Part shown: positions 1 through 9,200 of the stretch, in pieces
How positions within the stretch are numbered: the stretch's first letter is position 1
Layout: every line of letters starts with the position of its first letter
Source of the DNA: JAZKID01 sp965247525
GTDB lineage: Bacteria; Pseudomonadota; Alphaproteobacteria; Rhizobiales; UBA4765
Direction of reading: 5' to 3'
DNA: 64,000 nt
Assembly: GCA_965247525.1 (NCBI GenBank)
Contig: OZ252015.1
Coordinates: forward strand, 1,798,001-1,862,000
Notes under the pieces: generated by a model
Told to the model about the DNA's origin: nothing
Seen by the model: only the letters and a program-made list of their open reading frames with translations
Databases searched by the model: none
Translations under genes and position numbers: made by a program

Positions 1-542
1 GAGGGGAAATTAGCCACTGATTTGCGTGCTATTTCTTTAAATCCCCGCCTGATAAAACTATTCAGCCAATCTATATTGCTTTCATGAATAATGCCGAAAA
101 TTTGGTCGCATCCCATTTGCTTTGCGACGATAAACGATAAGTTAGTAAAATAGCTTCCTATTCCGTGCCCTCTAAATTCTTCGGCAACAGCTACATTTGC
201 CATGTAGAACGAGCCTGAAACCATTTGAGCCAGTTCCACAAGATTTTTCTCATACTCATGTTTTAGGTTGAGGCTTTGAATATCGGGAATGGGTTCTTGG
301 CGGAAGCCCGTTAAAATCCCTACAACTTCGCCCTCATAGTCCGCGATACAGACATTTTCATAAAATTTTGAACTGTTCGGATCCATGATTTCTTTGAGAA
401 TGTAATCCTGCCATGGCTTTGGAATAAGACCGCTTTTTTCCAAAGCGCTTAGATAGCCGTGACCGGCAATATCAAGATACTTCGTAATTGAGGGAATATC
501 GTCTTCTATCCCTGTTCTGTAATTTATGTTTTGGCGGTGCAT
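1..542 (-). CDS. GNAT-family N-acetyltransferase (3' end cut by window)
   Basis: The minus strand reads from an ATG at 542 (protein starts MHRQNINYRTGIEDD) to the window edge without a stop, about 180 residues. The middle carries NVAVAEEFRGHGIGSYF, the acetyl-CoA pyrophosphate-binding motif A of GNAT enzymes (V-A-V-x-x-x-x-R-G-x-G-I-G), and the end reads SNIDWLNSFIRRGFKEI, the usual motif B with N...F...GF. The family transfers an acetyl group from acetyl-CoA to an amine; the substrate cannot be told. A GGAG lies upstream of the start. The gene is AT-rich like the next 4 kb. Confidence 0.8.
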   Translation of the reverse strand, partial: MHRQNINYRTGIEDDIPSITKYLDIAGHGYLSALEKSGLIPKPWQDYILKEIMDPNSSKFYENVCIADYEGEVVGILTGFRQEPIPDIQSLNLKHEYEKNLVELAQMVSGSFYMANVAVAEEFRGHGIGSYFTNLSFIVAKQMGCDQIFGIIHESNIDWLNSFIRRGFKEIARKSVANFP

Positions 543-715
543 AGGTATAACACTCCAATTATGATTAGATGATCAAAATCCTAACGGAATTAAGTTAATT
601 TTAGTCGTTCACCCTATGCGATGATTTGCCTCGCCAAAACTTTATTTCCATGGCGTAATAACGGGAAGTATTTTTGCGCCTGCAATGGCGCGTGTCGAGT
701 TTTGAGGGTCTTAAA

Positions 716-1903
716 ATGTCAAATGTCAGCCTTACACAGTTGAAAGCTGCAATAACCAAAGCGGATACTGACGGCAAAGCTGGAATAACTTCACAAAAAG
801 AACTGGACGCTTTTTACGCAAATTTAGCCGCGCAAGGTTTGGCCAAGCATAGCAAGGCTGCTGACGGTTCAGGTGAAACAGTTTGGCGGATTATGGGTAA
901 GATTGTCGGCGACGACGGTAAGGAAATTAGCACACTGGGTCTTGAATCAGGACGGTTTCAGGCAGGCCTGACCAAAGGCGATTTTAAAGACGCGTTCGGT
1001 GGAGCAAATTTCACTTACGAACAACTTGTAGCAAAGTTGACGGCAGGAAAAGCTGACACGCCAGAAACAGCGGACGCAAAGACAACTGATACCGCGATGA
1101 ATGAAGATGCATCGAAAAAATATCTTGAAGATTTAGAGTCAAAGCTTTCGCCAGACGCGCTGGCCAAATTTAAAGCTTCAACCGCAGACCCTGGGAAGCC
1201 TATTCCAGACGAGCAGATCAACGCGCTATTAGCTGCCAATAATCTTCAATTTAAAGACGGCTACAAGCTTCCTGAAGATGCAAAAAGTGACGGTGTAGAG
1301 CTTGCGAACGCAATCAAAAACAATACAGTTTCAAAAACAGAAAAAACAAGTTCGCAAGCCATAAAAGCATTATTTACAGAGCAAAAACTGAAGTCAGTAC
1401 TTGGAAATGATCCGCTTACTACATTAAATTTCACAAAGGTAACGACGGCGATTGTTGGTGATGTGGCCAACGCCTACAATGATCCCTATAAAGCAACAAA
1501 TGGTGAAGCGACTGGAGCATTCGCAGCAAAGCGAAATCAAGAAGGATACGCATATTTTGACATCCTCCGTGATTGCGTGGGGGCTGAATGGTATAAGGCA
1601 GCTCTAATAAAATATGAAAAAGATCATAATCTAACACCGGGAAGCGTTACATTTGAAATTCTAAAAGCAGACAAAACTTTAACAGCTGATTACGTTGAAC
1701 AATTGTTTTTATCTGTTGTTCCATGTGCGATAAGAGATGCAAATGGCAATTACAGCGCAAGCGTTGACCAAATCAAAACTGCAGGGTTCCTCGGTGAAGC
1801 TAAGACAACAATAGTGCCACCTGCGCCTACATCACAGATGCCGGAAGTGAAAACAACAGCAGGAAAAGATAACTCTAAAACAGTTGACGTTGGCCAAGCT
1901 TAG
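716..1903 (+). CDS. AT-rich hypothetical protein with degenerate EF-hand loops, no signal peptide
   Basis: I place the start at ATG 716 because a GAGGG lies 7 bases before it; an in-frame TTG at 674 has no such site. The 395-residue product begins MSNVSLTQLKAAITKAD and has no hydrophobic signal or membrane segment. Near the N-terminus DTDGKAGITSQKE resembles a calcium-binding EF-hand loop (D1, D3, I8), and IRDANGNYSASVDQ near the C-terminus is a second weak one. It is rich in Lys, Ala, Thr and Asp and ends in a Pro-rich tail. I do not recognise a family. Composition, lack of a Sec signal and neighbours resemble the EF-hand proteins at 6242 and 22234, so it may be a substrate of a non-Sec export system. 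That role is inference. Confidence 0.7.
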   Translation: MSNVSLTQLKAAITKADTDGKAGITSQKELDAFYANLAAQGLAKHSKAADGSGETVWRIMGKIVGDDGKEISTLGLESGRFQAGLTKGDFKDAFGGANFTYEQLVAKLTAGKADTPETADAKTTDTAMNEDASKKYLEDLESKLSPDALAKFKASTADPGKPIPDEQINALLAANNLQFKDGYKLPEDAKSDGVELANAIKNNTVSKTEKTSSQAIKALFTEQKLKSVLGNDPLTTLNFTKVTTAIVGDVANAYNDPYKATNGEATGAFAAKRNQEGYAYFDILRDCVGAEWYKAALIKYEKDHNLTPGSVTFEILKADKTLTADYVEQLFLSVVPCAIRDANGNYSASVDQIKTAGFLGEAKTTIVPPAPTSQMPEVKTTAGKDNSKTVDVGQA

Positions 1904-2014
1904 AATTTTTGTAAAAGTTTATTTATTTTCTAAATCGTGTGTTCATAGTTAAAACATGTTTCATTTGTGAATTACATTATATCTTCTATACTTATAAGTA
2001 AGAAGGAGAAAAAG

Positions 2015-2218
2015 ATGCACAACTTTTTAAATAAAATAGTGGGTCATGCTTTAGCCGGCCACATCAAATTAAGCTCGACCAGTACAATTATCGAGCAGCA
2101 GTTTGCTGGTCAAATGGAAAAACAAGTTCAAACGGGAGAAAGCCTCGCTAATATCGATATGGAAACTCGCAAGCAAATACGAGACAACATTCGCGTAATT
2201 AATGAAAAACGCAAATAA
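2015..2218 (+). CDS. small hypothetical protein, 67 residues
   Basis: The ATG at 2015 is preceded by AAGGAG at 2003-2008, an excellent ribosome binding site, so I prefer it to the ATG at 1967. The product (MHNFLNKIVGHALAGHIKL...) is short, with charged Lys/Arg/Glu-rich C-terminal half predicted to be helical; no signal peptide or family motif is visible. It lies 111 bases downstream of the EF-hand-like gene on the same strand and converges with the tandem pair at 2241-3493. Confidence 0.6.
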   Translation: MHNFLNKIVGHALAGHIKLSSTSTIIEQQFAGQMEKQVQTGESLANIDMETRKQIRDNIRVINEKRK

Positions 2219-2240
2219 AAAAAGCAATCAGTAGAAAAAA

Positions 2241-2858
2241 CTACTGTTTGCGCCACATAAAGTCGACAAATTTGTCCTGAGATATTTGACTTTCTGTTCC
2301 GCCCATGGCTTTAAAAAGAGCAGGGACATATTCTGTAAGTGGCACTTCTATTTCATCAGAAGGTGCATCTGAGTAAGCTTGAGAAACAATTTGGATGAGC
2401 TGTTCAAATGGTTTGTCCTCATTCAATATCCAAACCTTTAAAGGATCTTTGGAAGAAAAGTCTGGATTTATACTGTCTGCTTGTCTTGCAAAAGCATTGC
2501 CAAATTTTGGCGCTAAAGCTGCAAAATCATCATAATTGTAATTGGGAAGGCCTGTGCGGCCTGAAGGCCTGAAGTTTACTGAGTTTTGCAAGCTGTCTAC
2601 AAGTTTTGCAGCAGCTATATTATTACTGCAAACGCCTGTATCAGGACACTCAGCCAAAGCGCGTGCAAACTTTACAAGCCTTTCTTTGGTTATTCTAATG
2701 GATTTTGACAGGGTTTTATCATCAACCTTATTGTCATTTGAAGTCTTACTGTTTTGACGCAGCATCGTACTGAAGTTTTCACTGTCGAGTGTCCGGTGTT
2801 TTTGATTTGCGCTTTTGCTAACAGGTATTTTTTTGACGCTTAAGCTTCCGTTGACCAT
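2241..2858 (-). CDS. tandem paralogue A, unknown function
   Basis: I place the start at 2858 (MVNGSLSVKK), with GGGAG 8 bases upstream and aligned with the start of the neighbouring copy; the frame is open to 2891, which would overlap the upstream gene. The 205-residue product has a divergent basic, Ser/Lys-rich N-terminal third and a C-terminal region (from about residue 65: AECPDTGVCSNNIAAAKLVD onward) that is identical to that of the gene at 2876-3493. It contains two closely spaced cysteines (CPDTGVC) and ends in FVDFMWRKQ. No family is recognised and there is no signal peptide. It is transcribed after copy B with only 17 bases between them. Confidence 0.65.
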   Translation of the reverse strand: MVNGSLSVKKIPVSKSANQKHRTLDSENFSTMLRQNSKTSNDNKVDDKTLSKSIRITKERLVKFARALAECPDTGVCSNNIAAAKLVDSLQNSVNFRPSGRTGLPNYNYDDFAALAPKFGNAFARQADSINPDFSSKDPLKVWILNEDKPFEQLIQIVSQAYSDAPSDEIEVPLTEYVPALFKAMGGTESQISQDKFVDFMWRKQ

Positions 2859-3298
2859 TTTTCGCGCTCCCGTTTTTACTGTTTGCGCCACATAAAGTCG
2901 ACAAATTTGTCCTGAGATATTTGACTTTCTGTTCCGCCCATGGCTTTAAAAAGAGCAGGGACATATTCTGTAAGTGGCACTTCTATTTCATCAGAAGGTG
3001 CATCTGAGTAAGCTTGAGAAACAATTTGGATGAGCTGTTCAAATGGTTTGTCCTCATTCAATATCCAAACTTTTAAAGGATCTTTGGAAGAAAAGTCTGG
3101 ATTTATACTGTCTGCTTGTCTTGCAAAAGCATTGCCAAATTTTGGCGCTAAAGCTGCAAAATCATCATAATTGTAATTGGGAAGGCCTGTGCGGCCTGAA
3201 GGCCTGAAGTTTACTGAGTTTTGCAAGCTGTCTACAAGTTTTGCAGCAGCTATATTATTACTGCAAACGCCTGTATCAGGACACTCAGCCAAAGCGCG
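2242..3298. repeat. 422-bp near-identical direct duplication
   Basis: Bases 2242-2663 and 2877-3298 match at an offset of 635 with one visible mismatch (C at 2436 against T at 3071, a silent change). Identity stops abruptly at 2664/3299, inside both genes, where the N-terminal coding parts diverge. This is the pattern of recent gene conversion or a recombination-driven tandem copy. Confidence 0.9.
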
Positions 3299-3493
3299 CG
3301 CGTATTTTACAAGGCGATCCTTTGTAATTCTGGCGCTTATTAAAGTGGTACCGTCGACAGCCCCCTTTTTAAGATTTTGGTTTGCAGTCGTTTTATTTTT
3401 GCCCAATAAAGAATTAAAGCTATCAGGGACATCAACGCGATGCTTACGCACAATTTGGCTTTTATTTGATACCTTTAAGTGACCATTTGTCAT
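2876..3493 (-). CDS. tandem paralogue B, unknown function
   Basis: Start taken at 3493 (MTNGHLKVSNK), with GGAG 7 bases upstream and position matching copy A; the frame is open to 3517. The 205-residue product shares its last 140 or so residues exactly with copy A, while the first 65 differ clearly (LLGKNKTTANQNLKKGAVDG here). The shared part holds CPDTGVC, a hydrophobic/acidic middle and a C-terminal FVDFMWRKQ. It is AT-rich and has no signal peptide. Function unknown; its place next to the putative secretion genes at 3828-5775 suggests an accessory or effector role, which is inference. Confidence 0.65.
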   Translation of the reverse strand: MTNGHLKVSNKSQIVRKHRVDVPDSFNSLLGKNKTTANQNLKKGAVDGTTLISARITKDRLVKYARALAECPDTGVCSNNIAAAKLVDSLQNSVNFRPSGRTGLPNYNYDDFAALAPKFGNAFARQADSINPDFSSKDPLKVWILNEDKPFEQLIQIVSQAYSDAPSDEIEVPLTEYVPALFKAMGGTESQISQDKFVDFMWRKQ

Positions 3494-3827
3494 TGGAAGC
3501 TCCGCCTTAGTATTCATTGGCAGGCTTAAGTGTAAATTATCTTTTTAAAAAATAAAGCCTTTTTTAAGAATAGTAAAAAATCATAAAACTTATTACTTAC
3601 AACAACTTAGATAATTTGCCGGCTATATTGCATCGCAACAAGATGAACTATAGTAAACAGTAGAATGCAAATGTTGCGACAAATTGTATTTTGCTTACTG
3701 CGCGCGCTTTGAAAATCTGCACGAAGAAAAACGATTTTAAGAGTACCGTTTGCAATATGTAAATTCTAAGATTTGTAAAAATTATATGTAGACTGATTTC
3801 AATCAAGCTGCATGAAAGCCGGTATGA
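3494..3827. other. AT-rich intergenic region
   Basis: This 334-base stretch between two minus-strand genes has no credible ORF. It should hold the promoter of the tandem pair. It contains a near match to a CtrA box, TTAAGTGTAAATTAT (one mismatch to TTAA-N7-TTAA), about 40 bases upstream of paralogue B. I see no clear terminator. Confidence 0.5.
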
Positions 3828-4169
3828 TTAGCCTTGGGTAAGGGTGCGTGGAACATTTTCAGACAAGTTCTTAGAAATCGTAATCAAAGAAGACGCAACA
3901 AACGATCCAGCGTTTGCATCTTTCACAAGATTAAAATTCCGAACAGTAGCTAGTTGTGTCTGCTTTGTATAAAAATTAGCAGCTTCTGAAATACTCATGT
4001 TGGGAGTTTGTAATTTGCTAAAATCAGTGAACTCAATGGGCTTATTAAAGCCCTGCTCAACAGCAATCGCAGAATTCCACAACCTTTCAGCAAGTCCAGC
4101 ATTAGAACTAGGGATAGGCTGAACAATATGTGAAGCAGAAGTTGATATAAGAGAGCTAACATTTAGCAT
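3828..4169 (-). CDS. small protein, possible type III secretion inner-rod-like subunit
   Basis: A 113-residue product (MLNVSSLISTSASHIVQPI...) with no signal peptide. A short N-terminal amphipathic stretch (AGLAERLWNSAIAVEQGF) is followed by a linker and a C-terminal helix-rich part (ISEAANFYTKQTQLATVRNF...SSLITISKNL). Length and layout resemble SctI/PrgJ inner-rod proteins, and it directly follows a needle-sized protein (4230-4457), the order seen in prgI-prgJ. Sequence similarity is too weak to assign the family; the call rests on size, layout and the secretin-like gene next door. Confidence 0.4.
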   Translation of the reverse strand: MLNVSSLISTSASHIVQPIPSSNAGLAERLWNSAIAVEQGFNKPIEFTDFSKLQTPNMSISEAANFYTKQTQLATVRNFNLVKDANAGSFVASSLITISKNLSENVPRTLTQG

Positions 4170-4229
4170 TGAAGCCCCAAAAAATGAAAAGCACTGTCTG
4201 CCAAAGCAGACAGTGCAAGAATTAAGTTT

Positions 4230-4457
4230 TTAGCGCTGTGAAGCGGCCTGAACAGCAGAGCGCCAAGCCTGAGCGGCTGAAACACCAGCCGTGGCATTGC
4301 CGGCTGCAATAGTTGAAGCTGTTGTAAGCCGCAAGTTATTGATTGAGCCGGTTGTTGTTGCTTCAATCGCTGCTTCACTTTCGGCTTGAATTCGCGACTG
4401 TTGATAAGCTGAACTTCCCGAAGTCGATGTGGTTGTTGAACCAACTGGATTTGTCAT
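4230..4457 (-). CDS. 75-residue Ser/Thr/Ala-rich protein, possible needle or pilus subunit
   Basis: AGGAGAG lies 5 bases before the ATG at 4457, so translation is well supported. The product (MTNPVGSTTTSTSGSSAYQQ...) has no signal peptide, an unstructured Ser/Thr/Gly N-terminus, and a helical Ala-rich C-terminal half (NNLRLTTASTIAAGNATAGV). Size and composition are like type III needle or Hrp/Nop pilus proteins (60-85 residues, no Sec signal). It precedes the rod-like gene by 60 bases on the same strand and is divergent from the secretin-like gene at 4672. The needle assignment is inference. Confidence 0.45.
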   Translation of the reverse strand: MTNPVGSTTTSTSGSSAYQQSRIQAESEAAIEATTTGSINNLRLTTASTIAAGNATAGVSAAQAWRSAVQAASQR

Positions 4458-4671
4458 TTTACTCTCCTGTTATCCGCCGCAGTTGCCCCAAACAATTCAG
4501 GAGTCCGCGATCAAATTTATCTTTCGAATATAAAACTTAGGGGCTTAAAAGTCAATAACCAAGGATAGTTAATGGCTTCGAAAGAAGTCCTACTTATGTA
4601 TTAGCGTTAAGCATTCGTAAATAAGACGTGCTTCATAGTGGTCAATGTAAGCAAACCCGCGCGATTCTGTC

Positions 4672-5775
4672 ATGAAACTGATCTATTCCATAAAAATCTT
4701 GTCAATCTTTACTGTTTCTTTACTCGCGGCAGTTGTATCCGCGGGCTTTGCTGTGGCCGCAGACCTCGCGCCAACAGGTCCCTATGAATATGAGATTGGC
4801 GCTCCGCCGCCGCAAGAGGTGATCATGGCGGATCCGGCAGGCGAGGCCGTGCCGTTGCCCGCGCCTGCCATGGTGCCGATGATGGCCGCTCCGCCCCCAT
4901 CGGACGATTACAATCCTTATGCGCGGCCACTCTCTCGAACAGAGTCTTTTGATCGCGCCGTTCGCTTTTCTAATCATGCCATTCCGCAAGCGTCGGGCAT
5001 GGGCTCGGGCGCAGATGATCGCGCCGTTCGCTCTTCTCATGATGCCGTTCGCGCGGAGCGCTCGGGCATGAATGCTAATAATGCCATTCCGCAAGCGTCG
5101 GGCGCGGGCGCTTATAACAATGACGCCGTTCGCGCGGAGCGCTCGGGCGGTAATATGATGCCGATTGTTCAGGGCAAGCCGCGTTATGATCGTGGCCAGG
5201 CAACAGAAGATGTCGCGATTGGCAAGGATGACGGCGACACCACAATGAAGCCTGCCGCCAAGTCCAAGCCCGCAAAGCCGGTGCAAATGTCGATGGCTGG
5301 CGTGAATGGCGGGCAGGAAATTGATTATGTCGCGGTCAATCAGAGCGTTGCGCTGGCCGCGCGCGAGCTGGGGCAGGCGGCAGGCCTTCGCGTTGTGGCG
5401 GGCCCGAGCGTGGACGGCACCATTCGCAAACGACATTTCAAAGGCCTGTTTCCTGTTTTGATGGACAGCCTTGCCAAGGAATACAGCCTGTTCTGGTTTC
5501 CTGACGGCGGCGTCATCTATGTTGAACCTCTGGCCGACCAGCAGACCAAGGTTGTCAAATTAAAGAATGTCTCGGCCGAACAGCTTTATGAAGCGATGGA
5601 TCTTGCCGGGCTGACCGCCGTGAAAAACAGGGTGCTGTCCGCACCGGGCGACAGTGCGGTGCGCGTCATTGGCCCTGACAGCTTTCAAAGAGTGATTGCG
5701 GCCTTGATGAGCACGCTGGAGCCGGCCGAGGCGCCGGACATCAAAATTATCACTTACGGTCGCCGCGCAAGCTAG
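4672..5775 (+). CDS. exported secretin N0/N1-domain protein (RhcC1-like)
   Basis: The 367-residue product starts with a Sec signal (MKLIYSIKILSIFTVSLLAA...AGFAVAA), then a Pro/Ala-rich linker with repeats (about residues 45-190), then a globular end. Residues about 215-290 (VALAARELGQAAGLRVVAGP...VDGTIRKRHFKGLF...WFPDGGVIYVEP) match the N0 domain of type III secretins (SctC), and about 295-365 (KVVKLKNVSAEQLYEAMDLAG...VRVIGPDSFQRVI) the N1 domain. The membrane-spanning secretin core is absent. In rhizobia the secretin is split into RhcC1 (N-terminal part) and RhcC2 (core), and this gene fits RhcC1. No RhcC2 is visible here. It acts in the periplasm if exported as predicted. Confidence 0.6.
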   Translation: MKLIYSIKILSIFTVSLLAAVVSAGFAVAADLAPTGPYEYEIGAPPPQEVIMADPAGEAVPLPAPAMVPMMAAPPPSDDYNPYARPLSRTESFDRAVRFSNHAIPQASGMGSGADDRAVRSSHDAVRAERSGMNANNAIPQASGAGAYNNDAVRAERSGGNMMPIVQGKPRYDRGQATEDVAIGKDDGDTTMKPAAKSKPAKPVQMSMAGVNGGQEIDYVAVNQSVALAARELGQAAGLRVVAGPSVDGTIRKRHFKGLFPVLMDSLAKEYSLFWFPDGGVIYVEPLADQQTKVVKLKNVSAEQLYEAMDLAGLTAVKNRVLSAPGDSAVRVIGPDSFQRVIAALMSTLEPAEAPDIKIITYGRRAS

Positions 5776-5785
5776 TGCTCAGGCA

Positions 5786-5853
5786 CGTTTCATTGCGCCA
5801 TTCGCCAAGTTCTCGGACGCGTTTCATTGCGCCATTCGCTAACGCTCGGGCGC
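5786..5853. repeat. two-copy 34-bp direct repeat
   Basis: The 20-mer CGTTTCATTGCGCCATTCGC occurs at 5786-5805 and again at 5820-5839, followed in both by similar sequence (CAAGTTCTCGG and TAACGCTCGGG). A related GTTCGC...GCTCGGGC pattern is also repeated inside the preceding coding region near 5000-5150, so the repeat may have spread from it. Confidence 0.7.
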
Positions 5854-6118
5854 TTACGTGACCAGCGCAAGATAAAATACCTGCCTGCACTTTTTATAAA
5901 GCGGCATGCTTTGCATGCTCTAAAGCGGATACAGCAAATGCGCGCCATCGTCTTCAGGGTTTGCTGACCGTGCTGCAGATCTGCTGTGGGAATGGCTGCG
6001 ACCAGCGCAGTTTCAAACCATTCCGTAAAGTCGTGGCAGATATGGCAAATTCAAAAATGCTATATTCTATATGGCTTTTTCAATGTTTAAAATTTAATAT
6101 AAAGTAATTCTATTAGTA

Positions 6119-6133
6119 TTAAGGCAGATTTAA
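6119..6133. promoter_or_regulatory. candidate CtrA binding box
   Basis: TTAAGGCAGATTTAA is an exact TTAA-N7-TTAA, the consensus full site of the alphaproteobacterial cell-cycle regulator CtrA. It lies 109 bases upstream of the start codon at 6242 in an AT-rich promoter region. The motif is short and could occur by chance here. Confidence 0.35.
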
Positions 6134-6241
6134 CATAGTAAATACTCAAATTTACCACGTTAAAACTTGATAAACCAATATTTAAACAGTAATTTCAATT
6201 CAAACAGCCATTGGGCTATTGTTTGTAACGGAGTATATATT

Positions 6242-9200
6242 ATGAATTGGTCACAGCTTTTAAATACAGCAGCACAGGTCGGCACCGGCCTTATTGGCCG
6301 CGCCCAGTCAGGGCAGCAGGTCAGCGCGATTGATTTCGTCGGCGCCCTTGTCGGTGGCCTTACCAATGCAAACACTCTCAGCGCGTATCAGAACCAGCCC
6401 TATAACGGTGGCCTGCCATATGGCGCCACACCGCCATTCGTTCCGGTCTCAAATGGTTACACTGCCGGTTATCCGCAGCAGACATCTTACACGCAGCCAG
6501 GCCTTGGCTATCCAACATCTGGTCTTCCGCAGACAACTGGCAACATTACGCAGTTTGGCTTGCCGCAATATTCCGGGGCCTATGGCAGCACGCTGCCCTC
6601 AACATCATCATATAACGCACCAACAACACTCAGCCAGCGCCTTGGCGCATATCAGTCCATTGATGGTCTTGCAGGTCTCAGCGCGGTTGAGTTGAAAGCG
6701 GCCCTTGAAGGCGGTCTTGCTCTTTATGGACGCACCGGCGCCTCATCAACACTTTCCGATGTTCTTTTGGCCAACGGTCTTGGCAGTGAACTTGCCGGCG
6801 CACAGGCTTATTTGGCCAGCGCCGAAGGCCAGGCTCTTGCAGGCCTTTCGCCCATCGACCAGCTGACCTACGCAATGGTCAAACTCAGCAGCGGTTCTTA
6901 CACAGGTTCGGCTGATCTTGCTCGTCTTACAGCATCGCTGGCCTCATCGGCCACATCGGTCGCAAATCTTGCATCACCGTATAATGCCCTTGGCACATCG
7001 GCGCTGGGTTCAACACTTGGCACGCTGCCAGGCTACCAGAATGTTTTGGCTGCTGGTAATTCACAGGTTCCAGCTTTTGTGCAGCAGCTTCTGGCGCAAT
7101 ATTACCCGCAGCTGGCCAGCCAGCTGACAGCCGGTCTGCCAACATCACCCATCGCGAACACAAACATTTTCGCGCCAACGCCGTCAACAAACCAGTTGCT
7201 GTCACAGCTTTATCCGCAATATGCAGCGCTGCTTGCAGGCACGCAGCAGACAACTGCAGCCAACCCATATGCCGCTTTGTTTGGTCTTGGCACGCAGCAG
7301 ACAACAGCTGCAGCAAACCCTTACGCCGCTTTGTTTGGTCTTGGCACGCAGCAGACAACAGCTGCAGCAAACCCTTACGCCGCTTTGTTTGGCTCAACGG
7401 TCGCACAGTCGCCATTAAATGCGCTGCTGGCCGGTTTGTCATCAAACCCTTATGCGGCGTCATTAGGTCTTGGCACGCAGCAGGCTGCAGCAGCAAACCC
7501 TTATGCCGCACTGTTCGGCCTCGGCACTCAGCAGCCAGCAACGCTTCCATCGCTGTTCGGTCAGCCGCAGCAGATCAATGGTCTGTTCAACGCTGCCAAC
7601 ACGGCCGGAGCTGTGTCTCCAAATACGAATTATATGATACCGTCACCTGCACTTTCTGGAGATGCTCTCATTGATTATGCGGCACGCATGATGCTGTCAC
7701 GTGTTCAAAGCTCACTTGTGAATGGCGCAATTCCAAACTCAGATGCATTTCGTGCCTTGTTTGTAACGACCGCTGCAATCAACCAGCCTACAGCGGAAGG
7801 CACAGCAGCAGCGCTGGACATCTTTAATAAAGTTGCAAAATGGGATGGATCGATCTCACTCGAAGATCTCAAATCTGCCTTGGCTTCAAACTTGCCGCTA
7901 GGTGTTTCTTCATCAACACTAACGCCTGCTCAGTTGCAGCAATGGCTTGTCTCAAAAAACTTCCTTAATCCAGAAACTTACCTGACAGGATCAGGCACAT
8001 TGAACGGCGCGGGCACAATTCCAGCGGCGACAACAGCTGAACCAACGGCAGCCGAAAAAGCAAACGCTGTTGCGCAATCTGCAATTTACCTGCGTACCGT
8101 GTTCGACAGCGATGGAAAATTTGCCTCCGCTTCGTTTGAAGATTTGCGCAACTGGGTCAACAATACCGTGACGCAAAATCCAGCAATCGCAGCTCTCCCT
8201 GACGCAAAATCACAGGCAAAAGCATTGCTGACCATCTATAAAATGTTCAAATCGGGTGTGGCAGAGCCTTCACTTGACGAAGCTCAATTCGACAGCATCA
8301 AAGCAAAAAACCCAACGTCAAATATTGGTGAATTGCTTGCGACCTACTTCATTCAGCGCAATGATCGCACAGCCACAACAACCACGACAGGCCCCGATGG
8401 CCAGAGCGGCACATCAACAGTCGGCACGCTTGACCAGACAGAGTTTACGGCTTTGTGGTATGGCAATCCAACGCCTTGCAACTGCGACACGCCACCAGTT
8501 GTACCACCAGTTGTGCCACCAGTCATTCCACCGATTGTCATACCGCCGCAGCCGCAGACACGGATCATTTATGTCCCGGTTCCAGGCCAGACAATTGTGA
8601 AAGAAACAATCAAGGAAGTGCCTGCACCGCAGCAGCCTGTCGTCAATAACAACAGCAACACGCAGACGCAGAACCAGCAGCAGAGTGTTGTTGTCAACAT
8701 CACGATGCCAGAAGCGCCAAAGCCCGTTAAAAAAGACGAACAGAAGAAAATGATCCCGAATGGCTCAAAACTGCCAGAAGGTCCATTGTTTACGGTTCTT
8801 GGCGACCCGCATGTGTTCGAAGGAAGTAACCCTTCATCGGATTGGGATCTGACCAAAACCACAAATTTCAATATCAAAACGACTGATGGAAAATTCGTGC
8901 CAATCTCGATTGACTCAAAAGAGCTCGACAAAGGCAAAATCTTCCCGACATCGCTGCGGATCCCGCTGAAAGATGGCAAAATCCTGGACATTTCAGGCAT
9001 TGCCAATGATCTGAAAAACAAATCACGTGACGGCAAACTGACTGCAAATATCGTTGCAGACCATGTAGCTGCAGCCGGTGATTTCAAAGCCGTAACCGAA
9101 GTGTTCGAAGACGCCACAAATGGTTTTGCGACAAAAGGCAAAGACGGCGCCAATGTCACGACTGACTGGGTTGCATCACAGGAAAAAGGCGATGCCAAAG

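Larger units (their letters stand above)
5776..6241. other. intergenic region upstream of the large EF-hand gene
   Basis: No credible gene. The first part (5786-5853) is a two-copy direct repeat; the second part from about 6050 is AT-rich and should hold the promoter of the gene at 6242. A perfect TTAA-N7-TTAA sequence lies at 6119-6133. A possible in-frame upstream start at 6167 lacks a ribosome binding site. Confidence 0.5.

Noticed and set aside
4720..5436. 238-codon minus-strand ORF opposite the secretin-like gene
   Set aside because: Shadow frame of a repetitive GC-rich coding region; composition is Arg/His/Ala noise.
5786..5853. Possible CRISPR fragment
   Set aside because: Only two units, no spacers of constant length between identical repeats and no cas genes; it is a simple direct repeat.
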